Part shown: positions 22,765 through 29,370 of the stretch, one piece after another | Numbering within the stretch: the first letter of the stretch is position 1 | Layout of the letters: each line of letters begins with the position of its first letter | Assembly (NCBI GenBank): GCA_037441765.1 | Contig: JBBIRM010000020.1 | Span: 1-29,370 of the forward strand | DNA: 29,370 nt | Direction of reading: 5' to 3' | Source: JBBIRM01 sp037441765 | GTDB lineage: Bacteria > Desulfobacterota > BSN033 > UBA1163 | Program-made: the position numbers and the translations under genes | The notes under the pieces: model-generated | The model's input: the letters and a program-made list of their open reading frames with translations, nothing else | Told to the model about the DNA's origin: nothing | The model's database searches: none

Positions 22765-23751
22765 ATGCCTGCCAATCTTACCCCACAATATTTAGAGGCA
22801 GAGGCCAAATTCAAACAGGCGAAGTCTATTCCTGAAAAAATCAAGGCACTTGAAGTGATGATGGCAGTCATCCCAAAGCATAAAGGGACAGAGAAGATCC
22901 GTGCTCAATTGAAAAGCAAAATGGCCAGATTGAAGGAAGAGCTCCAAAAAAGGCCAGCGATTGCAAGGGCAGAACAGGCCTATAACATTAAGAGAGAAGG
23001 CGCAGGCCAGGTGGTTCTTCTTGGACTCCCCAATGCTGGGAAATCGAGCCTGTTTGTCAGGCTCACCAACGCCCCTTCTGAGGTAGCGGACTATCCATTT
23101 ACCACACAGAAGCCAATCCCTGGAATGATGGGTTTTGAAAATCTTCAGATCCAATTGATCGATACTCCACCCATTCAATTGGATCATGTAGAACCTGGGT
23201 TTTCTAACCTCATCCGAAATGCCAATGGCCTCCTTCTCCTCGTTGACTTAAGCGATGATCCAGTTTTCCAAATGGAGGTCCTCCAGGAGGAATTAGGCCA
23301 GATGAAGATAAAAATGGTAGGGAGGAGTTCTCCTTTAAACCTTGAAGAGGGATGGGCATCTAAGAGAGGACTCGTTCTCGGTAACAAGTGTGATGTGAAA
23401 GGTGCAATGGATAAATTTGGTAAATTTAAAAATAAGTATCAGGAAGAATTCTTAATTCTTCCTATCTCAGCCAAGGAGGGCATGAACTTTGAGGAATTGA
23501 AAAGGGAAATTTATCACCTTCTCGAAATCATCCGGGTCTATACAAAGGTTCCTGGCAAACCACCTGATCTTACTGAACCGGTTATCCTCAAGAAAGGAAG
23601 TACGATAGAGGACGTTGCACTCTCTATCCATAAAGATTTTGTAGCCAAACTTCGATATGCAAGAATATGGGGGTCTGGAAAATTTGATGGTCAAATGGTC
23701 AAACGTGACTATCAGGTCAGTGAGGGAGATGTAGTCGAACTTCATCTTTAG
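22765..23751 (+). CDS. DRG/OBG-like GTPase with C-terminal TGS domain
   Basis: 328 residues. An N-terminal helical region (1-75) comes before a GTPase domain: G1 GLPNAGKSS (87-95), G2 threonines in YPFTTQ (110-115), G3 DTPP (133-136), G4 NKCD (207-210), G5 SAK (235-237). A TGS domain fills about 255-328. The arrangement matches the DRG branch of TRAFAC GTPases, best known from archaea and eukaryotes and linked there to ribosomes, rather than bacterial YchF or Obg. A ribosome-linked role is inferred. Start ATG 22765, weak Shine-Dalgarno (AAGGG). It follows the fold-back element and stands alone. Confidence 0.88.
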   Translation: MPANLTPQYLEAEAKFKQAKSIPEKIKALEVMMAVIPKHKGTEKIRAQLKSKMARLKEELQKRPAIARAEQAYNIKREGAGQVVLLGLPNAGKSSLFVRLTNAPSEVADYPFTTQKPIPGMMGFENLQIQLIDTPPIQLDHVEPGFSNLIRNANGLLLLVDLSDDPVFQMEVLQEELGQMKIKMVGRSSPLNLEEGWASKRGLVLGNKCDVKGAMDKFGKFKNKYQEEFLILPISAKEGMNFEELKREIYHLLEIIRVYTKVPGKPPDLTEPVILKKGSTIEDVALSIHKDFVAKLRYARIWGSGKFDGQMVKRDYQVSEGDVVELHL

Positions 23752-23771
23752 TCTGGGGGATTTTTGAAAAA

Positions 23772-23845
23772 ATCTTCAAATGTTTTTTTCACCCTAACTC
23801 CCCATTTTAAAAACTCATTTTAAATACTTTTTCAGAAATCTCATG
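23772..23845. repeat. Decayed right end of the first fold-back element
   Basis: TTTAAATACTTTTTCAGA (23819-23836) is identical to 20341-20358. Preceding CTCCCCATTTTAAAAACTC resembles CTCCCCAGTCTAAAAATC at the same relative place, and the T-rich stretch before it also corresponds. Only this end is present. It fills most of the 149-base gap before the DUF3108 gene. Confidence 0.6.
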
Positions 23846-23900
23846 AGTGTTCCTTGACTATTCAGCGAAAAAAAATTAGATAATTTGAATAATAACCGAT

Positions 23901-24743
23901 ATGCTTACCCGCAGACTTTTTATTCGATTTCTCCTGGGGCTTCCTCTCTTACCTGTCCTCCCAATCCCTCTTAAGGAGCCCCTGGCTGGCTCTCTTGGAT
24001 ATGAGCGGAAAAACTCCATCGGTGAATTTTTTCATGGAGAAGAACTCCTTTATGCCATTAGTGTTTGGCCATTTGGACAGGTGGCCTTAGGAAGATTGGG
24101 TTTTAGGAGGTTAGAGCAGAAGGGGCAATACATGGCCACCCTTCAGGGAGAAACCTTGGGGATCCTTGGATGGGTTGCTCGATATCGAATGGATACCTAT
24201 CGCTCCATCATGCATGAAATCGAAGGAGGAAGACGTCTGAGGTCATCCTTGTTTGAAGAGAATGTGAAGATCGGGAGCAAAATCAGATGGAGAACCCATC
24301 TCTTTGATTATTCAGATAGAAAATGGATCAAGACGAGGAGAAAGAAAGATGGAAGCATTACGAGGAGCGAAGAAATTATTCCTCCAGGAATGGTCTATGA
24401 TGATTTCATAACTGCCGCTTACAATTTTCGCTATGGTGTTTATGGAGAGATTGAGAGGGGAAAGAAATATAGGTTGGCCACCTTTCCTAAAAAGAACTTT
24501 ACCCATTACGAGGTCTTCGTGGTAGGTAAGGAAGAGGAAGAAAAGAAAAGAAGATCGGAGAAGGCGAAGGAGGGAAAGGAGTATTTTGTAAAACTCTTTC
24601 TGGATCCAGAGATCACCCATTCCAGGGAGGGGATCATTGAGGGATGGCTTTCCAAAGATCTCTACCCAATAGAAGGGAAGATTAAAGATGTGATTCTCTT
24701 TGGAGACGTGACCGGGAAGTTGATCAAGAACACTAAAGGATGA
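23901..24743 (+). CDS. DUF3108-like exported protein
   Basis: 280 residues. The N-terminus MLTRRLFIRFLLGLPLLPVLPIP is a hydrophobic signal with paired arginines that resembles a Tat signal (TRRLFIR against S/TRRxFLK). The body is rich in beta strands: EELLYAISVWPFGQVALGRLGF, YRMDTYRSIMHEIEGGRR, and PPGMVYDDFITAAYNFRYG, the order seen in DUF3108 proteins, which are thought to be periplasmic. A lysine/glutamate-rich stretch, KEEEEKKRRSEKAKEG, interrupts the C-terminal half. No Shine-Dalgarno is evident before ATG 23901. Role unknown. Confidence 0.75.
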   Translation: MLTRRLFIRFLLGLPLLPVLPIPLKEPLAGSLGYERKNSIGEFFHGEELLYAISVWPFGQVALGRLGFRRLEQKGQYMATLQGETLGILGWVARYRMDTYRSIMHEIEGGRRLRSSLFEENVKIGSKIRWRTHLFDYSDRKWIKTRRKKDGSITRSEEIIPPGMVYDDFITAAYNFRYGVYGEIERGKKYRLATFPKKNFTHYEVFVVGKEEEEKKRRSEKAKEGKEYFVKLFLDPEITHSREGIIEGWLSKDLYPIEGKIKDVILFGDVTGKLIKNTKG

Positions 24744-24830
24744 TTCAATTTCAGAATTTGTAATTAAGAATCAAAAATTAAAATAAAGAGGGTCATTATT
24801 TTATTTCTGAAATCTCCGATTCAAGGGAAG

Positions 24831-25073
24831 ATGGATACCCAATCACGATATCTCAGGCTTCATCCAAAGGACATTGCCTATTTTAAATTCATCATCGAAT
24901 CCTATGAAGGGATGGCAGTGGTGAGGACCCTTAACCCGAAAGAGGCAGTGGTTGAGCTGACGGTAGCTCCAGGTTGGGAAAGGGATTTGGAGAAAGTTAT
25001 AGAAGGGCTTAAGAAGGAGATCCCTATTGGAGATGTGTCTCATAACAAATTTCAAAACCCAAATCTCAAATGA
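24831..25073 (+). CDS. DUF4911 family small protein
   Basis: 80 residues, cytoplasmic, with the pattern RYLRLHPKDIAYFKFIIESYEGMAVVRTLNP, then VVELTVAPGWERDLEKVIEGLKKEI. The layout is a small alpha/beta domain; family members are short, conserved in Desulfobacterota and of unknown role. The ATG at 24831 directly follows a GGGAAG. An unrelated 9-base inverted repeat (ATTTCAGAA and its complement) lies in the upstream gap at about 24749-24815. Confidence 0.75.
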   Translation: MDTQSRYLRLHPKDIAYFKFIIESYEGMAVVRTLNPKEAVVELTVAPGWERDLEKVIEGLKKEIPIGDVSHNKFQNPNLK

Positions 25074-25130
25074 ATGTTAAAGGCCAAATTTTTTTATTAA
25101 TGGGAGCATTAAATAAATGACATCTTAATG

Positions 25131-25172
25131 AAGGTTCGGCAAGCCACAAGGGCTTGCCCTACGAGAAAATAA
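25131..25172. repeat. REP-like dispersed repeat, copy 3
   Basis: GGTTCGGCAAGCC, then ACAAG, then GGCTTGCCCTACGAG is identical to 20143-20175. The arms GGCAAGCC and GGCTTGCC form a hairpin. It lies about 20 bases before tldD, in the leader of that gene. Confidence 0.8.
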
Positions 25173-25191
25173 TTCCATTTGAAATTTAAAG

Positions 25192-26616
25192 ATGATTCAA
25201 ACAATTCCATATCAGAGGATTCTGAAGGAGGCCTTAAGGGAGGGAGGAGAGTTTGCAGACCTTTTCTTTGAACAGACCCGTTCGGTTGCCATCGTTTGTG
25301 AAGAGGGTCGAATCGAGAAGATCATCTCTGGGATCGATATAGGAGTTGGGCTTCGTATCCTTTCTGATGGAAGGACGTTTTACAGTTTTACTAATCAGAT
25401 TGGTGAGGAAGATCTCCTACAATTGGCTCAAGTGGTAAGCAGGGCAGTAAGGGAAGACCGAGAAGGCGCACTCATCGACCTCACCCATCCCACATCCCCT
25501 ATCCAATCCCCTCTCTCTATCAAATCCCCTTCCCTATTGACGATTGAAAAAGACCCAAAGACCATTGCGATCCAAGAGAAGGTAAGGATGGTGAGAAAGG
25601 CGGATGAGGTGGCCAGGGCGCTGGATCCCCACATCCGACAGGTAAAAGTTCTTTATCGTGACTACGAGCAAATCCTCTCCATTGTCAACTCAGAAGGGAG
25701 ATGGGTTGAGGATGAACGAATTGGTACAATCTTCTCCGTTCTTGTGGTCTCAGCAGAAAATGACCTCATTCAAACCGGATATGAACCTATTGGAGGGAGA
25801 GTTGGGTTTGAACTCTTCGATCAACATCCTCCAGAAGAGGTTGCCCAGGTCGCAGCCCAAAGGGCTCTCCTGATGCTGAAAGCCCGGCAGGCACCCTCAG
25901 GAAGGATGATGGTTGTTTTATCCAGCCAGGCAGGAGGCACGATGATCCACGAGGCCATTGGCCACGGATTGGAAGCCGATCTGGCCCAGGAAGGGCTTTC
26001 TGTCTATTCTAAGAAGATTGGTCAAAGGGTGGCCTCTCCGTTAATCACAGTGGTAGATGATCCCACGCTTCCAAAAAAAAGAGGCTCATACGCTTTTGAT
26101 GACGAAGGGACGCCTTCTAAAAGAACCCTATTAGTGGAAAAGGGGATATTGAAGGGATATCTTTACGACCGATTAACCGCCTTTAAGGATGGAGTGGAGT
26201 CGACCGGCAATGGAAGGAGGGAATCCTACCGTCACAAACCCATCCCCAGAATGAGCAATACGATGATTCTCCCTGGGGAATCAAAACCAGAACAGATCAT
26301 TCGCTCCGTAGAGAAAGGGTTGTGGGTGAAGAAGATGGGTGGTGGACAGGTCAACACAGTCAACGGAGATTTTGTTTTTGAAGTAAGTGAAGGATATTTG
26401 ATTGAAAAAGGAAATGTTGGTGAACCTGTGAGAGGGGCCATTCTTACTGGCAATGGTCCCCAAATCTTAAAAGAGATCGATATGGTGGGCGATGACCTTG
26501 GATTTGGAATCGGGACTTGTGGAAAGGATGGCCAGGCTGTTCCTGTTTCAGATGCTCAACCCACGTTGAGGATTCCAGAGCTTGTGGTTGGTGGACAGCA
26601 GGAAACTACAAGATAA
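25192..26616 (+). CDS. tldD: TldD/PmbA family zinc metalloprotease, TldD subunit
   Basis: 474 residues, normal for TldD. The zinc-binding helix HEAIGH (H253, E254, H258) lies in MIHEAIGHGLEADLAQEGLS, followed by SYAFDDEGTPSKRTLLVEKGILKGYL and, near the end, GTCGKDGQAVPVSDAQPTLRI with the conserved cysteine. TldD works with TldE/PmbA as a peptidase that trims modified peptides such as microcins; no tldE partner is beside it. The ATG at 25192 has no clear Shine-Dalgarno, and a REP hairpin lies just upstream. It converges on the CNNM gene with a 51-base gap in which no terminator is obvious. Confidence 0.94.
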   Translation: MIQTIPYQRILKEALREGGEFADLFFEQTRSVAIVCEEGRIEKIISGIDIGVGLRILSDGRTFYSFTNQIGEEDLLQLAQVVSRAVREDREGALIDLTHPTSPIQSPLSIKSPSLLTIEKDPKTIAIQEKVRMVRKADEVARALDPHIRQVKVLYRDYEQILSIVNSEGRWVEDERIGTIFSVLVVSAENDLIQTGYEPIGGRVGFELFDQHPPEEVAQVAAQRALLMLKARQAPSGRMMVVLSSQAGGTMIHEAIGHGLEADLAQEGLSVYSKKIGQRVASPLITVVDDPTLPKKRGSYAFDDEGTPSKRTLLVEKGILKGYLYDRLTAFKDGVESTGNGRRESYRHKPIPRMSNTMILPGESKPEQIIRSVEKGLWVKKMGGGQVNTVNGDFVFEVSEGYLIEKGNVGEPVRGAILTGNGPQILKEIDMVGDDLGFGIGTCGKDGQAVPVSDAQPTLRIPELVVGGQQETTR

Positions 26617-26667
26617 ATTATAAATGGGTAGTATGATCCTGTTCTTTATATAGAGAATATTCGAGTT

Positions 26668-27981
26668 TTAACCCTCCTCAGTCGTTTCAGGCAACCTTTC
26701 CAATTTTACCTTCGATATTCTTTGACCAATCATTTCTGAAATGGTGATCTTTTTGCCTTCCACTTCCACCTCATCTCCAACCTGTGGAATCTTTTGGAGC
26801 CTGGTCATCAAAAACCCCCCGAGGGTCTCGTATTCAGTGGATTCGGGGAGTGGGATCTGGTAGTCCTCTTTCAAATCCCTCAGGCTTAGAGAAGCATCAA
26901 TGGAAAGCGTCCCATCTGCAAGTTGGATGACAGGGCTTTCTATGTCATGCTCGTCCCTGATCTCCCCGACGATCTCTTCGATCAGATCCTCAATTGTTAC
27001 CAGACCTGAGAACCCCCCATATTCATCTACAACCAACGCCATATGGATTCTCCTCTTTTGCATCTCTCTCAACAGTAGACTGATCTTCATCGTCTCGGGG
27101 ACGAAGAAAGGTGGGCGAATCGTTTTTCGAATATCGACATTTCCTGTCTTGGCCAAAATGGTCAAGAAATCTTTAGCGTTTAGGATTCCTCGTATATCAT
27201 TAAGTTCCTTTCCAAAAACAGGATAACGCGAAAATTGTTCCTCTTCAATGAGAGAAAGAATTTCCTGGGGAGATTGGTCGATCTGGATGGCAATGATCTG
27301 GGTATGAGGAACCATCACCTCCTTAGCCGACATCTCAGTAAATTCAAAGACACTCTGCAGGATTTTTTCTTCGGTGGGTTCAAAGATGCCATGTTTTCCA
27401 CCCTCTTTGATTAGCCACCTCACCTCTTCCTCGCTGATATAGGCCCTTTCGGTGAATGGTTTTCTGCCAAAAGGCAAAAGCACCAGGGAGGTGCTAAAGG
27501 TAAGCAATTTCACAAAGATTGAGGTGGCCTTGGAGAAGAGATCAATGCTCTTTGCCGTCCAGAGCCCAATGGTCTCAGGATGCATCAGAGCAATGGATTT
27601 AGGGACCAGTTCCCCAAAAATCACCGAAAAATAGGTAATGATGACCACAACCATCCCTATAGCAATGGGTTCAGCAGCGAGAGAGATAAACTTAATGGGA
27701 AGGCCCTGAAGCAGGGGCTTGATGATTTTCACAGCGGTGGCTCCTCCCACGGCTGAGGCCAGGACCCCGACTGCAGTGATTCCAATCTGAATCGTGGCCA
27801 GAAATCGGTCAGGCTCTTCCTTTAATCTTAGAAAAATCTTTGCGTTTCTTTTTCCACTTTCTGCCATTTGCTGAATATGGCTTTTTCTGGCTGTGACCAC
27901 CGCAATCTCTGTGCCGGATAGGTAACCATTGAAAAGAATTAAGATGGAAATTAGAAATATCTCATGGAGTAAATCTTCCAT
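26668..27981 (-). CDS. CNNM/CorC family membrane protein (HlyC-type)
   Basis: 437 residues in three parts: an N-terminal CNNM (DUF21) domain with about four membrane helices (LFNGYLSGTEIAVVTARKSHI to about residue 190), two CBS domains (about 210-340; VMVPHTQIIAIQIDQ, FFVPETMKISLLLREMQKRRIHMALVVDEYGGFSGLVTIEDLIEEIVGEI), and a C-terminal CorC_HlyC domain. Members are linked to Mg2+ or Co2+ export; the old name hemolysin is misleading. The ATG at 27981 follows AGGGGAGG. It lies 71 bases after dapL on the same strand and may be co-transcribed with it. Confidence 0.93.
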   Translation of the reverse strand: MEDLLHEIFLISILILFNGYLSGTEIAVVTARKSHIQQMAESGKRNAKIFLRLKEEPDRFLATIQIGITAVGVLASAVGGATAVKIIKPLLQGLPIKFISLAAEPIAIGMVVVIITYFSVIFGELVPKSIALMHPETIGLWTAKSIDLFSKATSIFVKLLTFSTSLVLLPFGRKPFTERAYISEEEVRWLIKEGGKHGIFEPTEEKILQSVFEFTEMSAKEVMVPHTQIIAIQIDQSPQEILSLIEEEQFSRYPVFGKELNDIRGILNAKDFLTILAKTGNVDIRKTIRPPFFVPETMKISLLLREMQKRRIHMALVVDEYGGFSGLVTIEDLIEEIVGEIRDEHDIESPVIQLADGTLSIDASLSLRDLKEDYQIPLPESTEYETLGGFLMTRLQKIPQVGDEVEVEGKKITISEMIGQRISKVKLERLPETTEEG

Positions 27982-28052
27982 TTCATTCCTCCCCTTGAAT
28001 CAAAAATAGATAGGGAATAAAAAGAGGCCCAAGAGGGTGTGCCGGAATAATA

Positions 28053-29222
28053 TTAAAAATGGATTCGCCTGAGTCTTTCAATCGCCTCCTTAAGCCTTGA
28101 TTCATTAACAGTAAGGGCCATTCGGATATACCCCTCTCCTGCCTCACCAAAACCGTTTCCAGGAGTGGCCACAATCCCGGCCTGTTCGAGAAGAAGAGAA
28201 GCAAATTGTGTGGAGGTATATCCCTTAGGAACTTGGATCCAGAGGTAGAATGTGGCCTTTGGAGGGTCAACTTCCAATCCAATCTCTCGAAGGCCTTGAA
28301 CCATGAGGTCTCTACGCTTTTGGTAAGTTTGGATTGTTTCTAAAAGGGGGGTTTCAAATTGAGTAAACGCCTCAATCCCTGCCTCTTGGATCGCCTGAAA
28401 AAGACCTGAGTCAATGTTCGTCTTCACCCTTCCCAATCCAGAAACAATCTCTGGATTTCCTACAGCAAACCCGATTCTCCATCCAGTCATATTAAACGTC
28501 TTAGAAAGACTGTGAAATTCTATTCCGACCTCTTTGCCTCCTTTTATCTCCATAAAACTGATTGGTCGGTATCCATCAAAAGCAATTTCGGAATAGGCAG
28601 CATCGTGACAGACAATAATTTCATATCGTTGAGCAAATTCTACCACCTCTTCAAAGAAAGTCCTTTCCGCAATTGCTGAGGTTGGATTATTAGGATAGTT
28701 GATAAAAAGAAGTTTTGCCTTTTTAACTACCCTTTTTGGAATATTCGAAAAAATGGGAAGGAAGCCATTCTCTTTTTGAAGGGGTAAAAAATATGGAATT
28801 CCACCAGCAAAAAGAGTGGAGACACGATAGACAGGGTAACCCGGGGATGGAACCAGTACATAATCCCCTGGATCAACAAATGCCAACGGAATGTGGGCAA
28901 TCCCTTCCTTAGAACCGATCAGGGAGAGGATCTCTTTATCCGGGTCGAGTTTGACTCCAAATCTTTTCTCATACCAGTGAGCGACAGCCATTCTGAATTC
29001 GATCATCCCTTCATAGGAAGGATAGCGATGGTTCCTTGGGTCATCGGCTCCCTTTTTTAACCTTTCGATGATCGGTTTAGGGGTAGGGAGATCTGGATCC
29101 CCAATACCGAGGTCTATGAGATCTATGCCTTTTTTCTTCATCTCTTCTTTTTTTCTATCGATCTCTGCAAAAAGATAGGGAGGAATTTGTTCGATCCGTT
29201 TGGCCATCTCAATCTTCATCAT
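28053..29222 (-). CDS. dapL: LL-diaminopimelate aminotransferase
   Basis: 389 residues, fold-type I PLP enzyme. Visible: YPSYEG (67-72), GSKEGIAH (103-110), PSPGYPVY, NYPNNPTS (175-182), CHDAAYSE (205-212), and the PLP lysine K241 in HSLSKTFNMTGWRIGF. The set and the N-terminus AKRIEQIPPYLFAEIDRKK fit DapL, which converts tetrahydrodipicolinate directly to LL-diaminopimelate for lysine and peptidoglycan. The close relation to other class I aminotransferases leaves some doubt. The start is ATG 29222 or 29219 with AAAGGAA upstream, while M6 (MAKRIEQ) is the common family start. The upstream end 29223-29370 holds a short ATTCAAGG-type tandem repeat (about 29311-29336) and no gene. Confidence 0.9.
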   Translation of the reverse strand: MMKIEMAKRIEQIPPYLFAEIDRKKEEMKKKGIDLIDLGIGDPDLPTPKPIIERLKKGADDPRNHRYPSYEGMIEFRMAVAHWYEKRFGVKLDPDKEILSLIGSKEGIAHIPLAFVDPGDYVLVPSPGYPVYRVSTLFAGGIPYFLPLQKENGFLPIFSNIPKRVVKKAKLLFINYPNNPTSAIAERTFFEEVVEFAQRYEIIVCHDAAYSEIAFDGYRPISFMEIKGGKEVGIEFHSLSKTFNMTGWRIGFAVGNPEIVSGLGRVKTNIDSGLFQAIQEAGIEAFTQFETPLLETIQTYQKRRDLMVQGLREIGLEVDPPKATFYLWIQVPKGYTSTQFASLLLEQAGIVATPGNGFGEAGEGYIRMALTVNESRLKEAIERLRRIHF

Positions 29223-29370
29223 TCTTTTCCTTTCTTTTTATATTAAAGGTTTTTTAAATTCAAGTAAAACAGGATTGTATCACCTCTAAAAAAGTTGCAA
29301 AGATGATAGGGATTCAAGGAATCAAGGATTCAAGGGGAAAAAATGTACACTACTTTCACAATAAGAAAGG

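Noticed and set aside
27983..28282. 99-codon minus-strand frame overlapping the end of dapL
   Set aside because: It overlaps dapL on the same strand in another frame and has no recognisable features, so it is a shadow.
29311..29336. Three ATTCAAGG-like units as a CRISPR or iteron array
   Set aside because: The units are 8-9 bases and adjacent, with no spacers or repeats beyond this stretch; simple tandem slippage is enough.

Overview
The window looks like the chromosome of an anaerobic Gram-negative bacterium, most likely a Desulfobacterota (former Deltaproteobacteria) lineage. This is inferred from the gene set: an electron-transfer flavoprotein with a ferredoxin domain beside beta-oxidation genes, a selenocysteine-containing SelD behind a DUF3343 gene, an LL-diaminopimelate aminotransferase, DUF3426/DUF4911/DUF3108 proteins, an outer-membrane usher and an NtrC-type regulator. 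No rRNA, tRNA, CRISPR array, phage or complete insertion sequence was seen.

Layout. 1-510: a cold-shock gene with a long structured leader and a strong terminator. 575-2987: a helical protein of unknown role, a metallo-beta-lactamase-fold hydrolase and pdxA. 3011-7277: a promoter followed by thiolase, enoyl-CoA hydratase, etfB and ferredoxin-fused etfA, an acyl-CoA oxidation/electron transfer operon. 7528-10611: a zinc-ribbon membrane protein facing a minus-strand operon (universal stress protein, queuosine-precursor transporter, AI-2E-type transporter). 10759-13066: DUF3343-selD, where selD is read through an in-frame UGA, then a two-repeat protein and a MoaD/ThiS-like protein. 13126-14916: a large TPR lipoprotein.

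15131-22411 is the most interesting block: a chaperone-usher pilus locus of the spore-coat-U type (three SCPU subunits, chaperone, usher), an orphan exported protein on the opposite strand, and a sigma-54-dependent response regulator. Both pilus-side transcription units have near-perfect -24/-12 sigma-54 promoters, and upstream of each lie copies of a GACAA-TTGTC palindrome seen nowhere else in the window. This suggests a self-contained sigma-54 pilus circuit. The minus-strand unit would give an almost leaderless mRNA.

22465-29370: a DRG-like TGS GTPase, a DUF3108 protein, a DUF4911 protein, tldD, a CNNM/CorC membrane protein and dapL. Several non-coding gaps carry repeats: two fold-back (MITE-like) elements at 20066-20368 and 22465-22679, a decayed end of the first at 23772-23845, and REP-like palindromes at 15131, 20143 and 25131.

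The two strongest candidates for something undescribed are the cold-shock leader, where one 11-base arm (205-215) can pair either with 110-120 or with the ribosome-binding/start region 238-247, and the pilus regulatory circuit with its orphan secreted partner.
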